Of a stretch of DNA of 64,000 nucleotides, positions 62,124 through 64,000 are shown one piece after another; within the stretch, counting starts at the first letter, position 1; each line of letters opens with the position of its first letter. Location of the stretch: positions 62,001 through 126,000 of the forward strand of contig CAYXMQ010000003.1 in NCBI GenBank assembly GCA_964466195.1, given 5' to 3'. Both the position numbers and the translations under genes were made by a program. This DNA is from PFJX01 sp964466195 (lineage in GTDB: Bacteria; Pseudomonadota; Gammaproteobacteria; Burkholderiales; Thiobacillaceae). The notes beneath the pieces are model-generated. The model was not told where the DNA came from. It saw only the letters and a list, made by a program, of their open reading frames with translations, and did not search any database.

Positions 62124-63998
62124 TTATTGTTCATCCTGCTCGGGCTTGTGCTGCGCCGCCATCTGCTGCTGCACATTGGGCGGCACCTGTTCGTAATGGC
62201 TGAATTCCAGCGTGTAGGAACCCTGGCCGCCAGTCAGCGATTTGATGCGCGATTGCAGGCTGTCGAGCTCGGCCAAGGGAGCCTGGCCGACTACGGTAAT
62301 CATGCCGCCGCGACCGCTGACATGGCCGGTGATCTGGCCGCGACGGGAGGACAGGTCGCCGCTGATATCGCCGATGGCGCTGTCCGGAGCGGTCAGTTCA
62401 ACGTTGACGACGGGTTCCAGAACGATGGGTCTGGCCTTGGCGGCGGCATCCAGAAAGGCTTTCTTGCCGGCCGTGACGAAAGCGATTTCCTTGCCGTCGA
62501 CCGGGTGGTTTTTGCCGTCGTAAACCGTCACCCGCACATCTTGCAACGGGAAACCGGCGACGCTGCCGGTCTGCATGGCTTGGCGCACCCCTTTTTCGAC
62601 GGCCGGAATGAAGGTGTTGGGAATGACGCCGCCCTTGACCGCGTCGACGAATTCGAAGCCGCCGCCGCGCGGCAGCGGTTCGACGCGCAGATACACCTCG
62701 CCGAACTGGCCGGAACCGCCGGTCTGCTTTTTGTGGCGGTAATGGCCTTCGGCCGGCTGGGTCAGGGTTTCACGGTAGGCGATGGTGGGTGGATGGGTTT
62801 CCAGATCGAGGCGGAACTGTTCGCGCATTTTTTCCAGCACGCGCGTCAGATGGGTCTCGCCGAGCCCGCGAATCACCGCTTCGTGCGTGGTCGGATCATG
62901 TTCGACATGCAGGCCGGGGTCTTCTGCGACCAAACGGTGCAGTACGTCGGCGAGCTTGTCCATATCGGATTGCTTTTTCGGACGCACGGCGAGGCCGAAC
63001 ACGGCATGCGGGAAGTCGAGCGGCTGCATGTGGATATGGTCGTCTTCCGGCGCATCGTGCAATACGGAATCGAAATTGAGATCGTCCACCTTGGTGACGG
63101 CGCAGATGTCGCCAGGACCACAGGATTCGACCGGCAAGAGTTGCTTGCCGAGCAGGCGGAACAGGTGGCCGACCTTGAACGGTTTGCGCAGGTCGCCAAT
63201 GTACAGAGACGAATCGGGGGTGATGGTGCCCTGGTGCACGCGGAATGTGGCAATGCGGCCGATATAGGGGTCGACCTCCAGCTTGAAGACGTGGGCGAGG
63301 GCGTGCTTGTCCGGATCGGGCTGCGCAATCAGCGGTTGCGCCGCTTCGCCTTCGCCTTGCAGGAACAGGGGCGGATTGCCTTCGGTCGGGTTGGGCAGCA
63401 GGCGCACCATGATGTCGAGCAGTTCCGGCATGCCGGCGCCGGTTTGGGCCGAGACGAAGCAGACCGGTACCAGATGGTTTTCCCGCAGCGCTTTTTCGAA
63501 CGGTGCATGCAGTTGTTCCGGCGCGATGTCGCCTTGTTCCAGATAAAGATTCATCAGGTCTTCGTCGATTTCGACGACCTGATCGACCAGGGCGCGATGT
63601 GCGGTTTCGACGTTGGAGAAGTCCGCTTTGCCGCTGGGATTGAAGAAACAGTCGGTCACCCGCGAACCTGCCTCGGCGGGCAGATTGATCGGCAGGCATT
63701 CACGTCCGAAGGCGGCTTGAATCTCTTCCAGCAATAGAGGCAGATCGATATCGGGCGCGTCGATCTTGTTGATGACGATCATGCGGCACAGTTTGCGGGT
63801 TTGCGCCCAGTGCATCATCCGGTGGGTGGTCAGTTCGATGCCCTTGCGGGCGTCGATGACGACTACCACGGTTTCCACCGCATCCAGCGCACACAGGGCC
63901 TGGCCCATGAAATCGGGGTAGCCGGGCGTGTCGAGCAGATGAATCAGCGTGTCCTGGTGCTGCAGGTGGGTGGCCGCGACCTTGATGGAATGCAGATG
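62124..63998 (-). CDS. fusA: Elongation factor G homologue, partial (5' end beyond window)
   Basis: The C-terminal 624 codons of an EF-G type GTPase, ending at TAA in the minus strand (62124-62126). The visible start, upstream of the first in-window ATG (63908), continues an open frame: HLHSIKVAATHLQHQDTLIHL then LDTPGYPDF (G3). INKIDAPDID gives G4. Domain II and III follow (LAHVFKLEVDPYIGRIA), then the domain IV segment GGSGQFGEVYLRVEPLPRGGG and the C-terminal domain V (FSHYEQVP). The divergent insertions suggest the second EF-G type (EF-G2/FusA2) rather than the main factor. The tail is Gln/Glu-rich. Confidence 0.9.
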   Translation of the reverse strand, partial: HLHSIKVAATHLQHQDTLIHLLDTPGYPDFMGQALCALDAVETVVVVIDARKGIELTTHRMMHWAQTRKLCRMIVINKIDAPDIDLPLLLEEIQAAFGRECLPINLPAEAGSRVTDCFFNPSGKADFSNVETAHRALVDQVVEIDEDLMNLYLEQGDIAPEQLHAPFEKALRENHLVPVCFVSAQTGAGMPELLDIMVRLLPNPTEGNPPLFLQGEGEAAQPLIAQPDPDKHALAHVFKLEVDPYIGRIATFRVHQGTITPDSSLYIGDLRKPFKVGHLFRLLGKQLLPVESCGPGDICAVTKVDDLNFDSVLHDAPEDDHIHMQPLDFPHAVFGLAVRPKKQSDMDKLADVLHRLVAEDPGLHVEHDPTTHEAVIRGLGETHLTRVLEKMREQFRLDLETHPPTIAYRETLTQPAEGHYRHKKQTGGSGQFGEVYLRVEPLPRGGGFEFVDAVKGGVIPNTFIPAVEKGVRQAMQTGSVAGFPLQDVRVTVYDGKNHPVDGKEIAFVTAGKKAFLDAAAKARPIVLEPVVNVELTAPDSAIGDISGDLSSRRGQITGHVSGRGGMITVVGQAPLAELDSLQSRIKSLTGGQGSYTLEFSHYEQVPPNVQQQMAAQHKPEQDEQ

Positions 63999-64000
63999 CG

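Noticed and set aside
62127..63737. 536-codon plus-strand frame opposite the EF-G homologue
   Set aside because: It is an antisense shadow; the minus frame has the GTPase motifs.

Overview
The window is a GC-rich, gene-dense chromosome segment from a proteobacterium. Gene content (class 2 PyrD, RatA/RnfH next to SmpB, the YfiR/GGDEF/EAL apparatus, multihaem cytochromes, a SoxY-like protein and molybdoenzyme respiration) suggests a respiratory betaproteobacterium. This is an inference from gene families; there is no rRNA in the window. I recognised no tRNA, rRNA, CRISPR array or intact insertion sequence. || Layout. (1) 1-12.7 kb: the 3' end of clpB, then a defence island on the minus strand: hsdR, hsdM, hsdS, an ABC-type ATPase, an HNH nuclease, a DUF1016/YhcG nuclease and an HhH/PD-(D/E)XK-like protein. 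From hsdM onward every junction is a stop/start overlap. The far side of the island carries a second, decayed copy of the clpB 3' end, so the island is bracketed by clpB sequence. (2) 12.7-20.4 kb: a chemoreceptor, a lone SoxY-like protein, MsrA, an HD-GYP phosphodiesterase, a truncated haemoglobin, a NifX/NifB-like protein, a TrpD2-like transferase with a Rieske protein, and a wrecked IS1634-type transposase tail. (3) 20.4-32.3 kb: the most striking locus. An eight-gene minus-strand operon encodes a small exported protein, a Met-Gly-Ser repeat protein (100 Met in 377 residues), a membrane-anchored pentahaem cytochrome c, a Tat-exported molybdopterin oxidoreductase with an altered Fe-S ligand motif, a four-cluster ferredoxin subunit, a TorD-type chaperone, a small cytochrome c and a multi-cluster ferredoxin. 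Upstream lie a consensus sigma-54 promoter and three near-identical palindromes. Divergently transcribed are a histidine kinase with a periplasmic CxxCH haem motif and a sigma-54-dependent response regulator. I read this as one inducible respiratory system with its own sensor, regulator, operators and promoter. (4) 32.4-37.4 kb: housekeeping genes (retropepsin-like protease, MscS-like protein, prmB, dapE, DUF302, YffB/ArsC-like, GNAT, ispF). (5) 37.7-47.2 kb: a TonB-dependent receptor, YfiR-like protein, hybrid histidine kinase, REC-GGDEF-EAL protein and HDOD-REC-GGDEF protein in one direction, a c-di-GMP signalling operon. (6) 47.2-64 kb: thpR, host-attachment protein, mnmH, smpB, ratA, rnfH, a lipoprotein, guaB, guaA, lemA, a family 4 uracil-DNA glycosylase, rimI, tsaB, HIRAN protein, dinG, ald, pyrD, nikR and the 3' part of an EF-G homologue. 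|| How parts work together. The molybdoenzyme operon lacks a DmsC/NrfD-type quinol-oxidising anchor. The pentahaem cytochrome and small cytochrome c are the likely electron route from the membrane to the Fe-S and Mo subunits. The Met-rich protein could scavenge an oxidant made by or accompanying the substrate, or bind copper. The substrate cannot be read from sequence.
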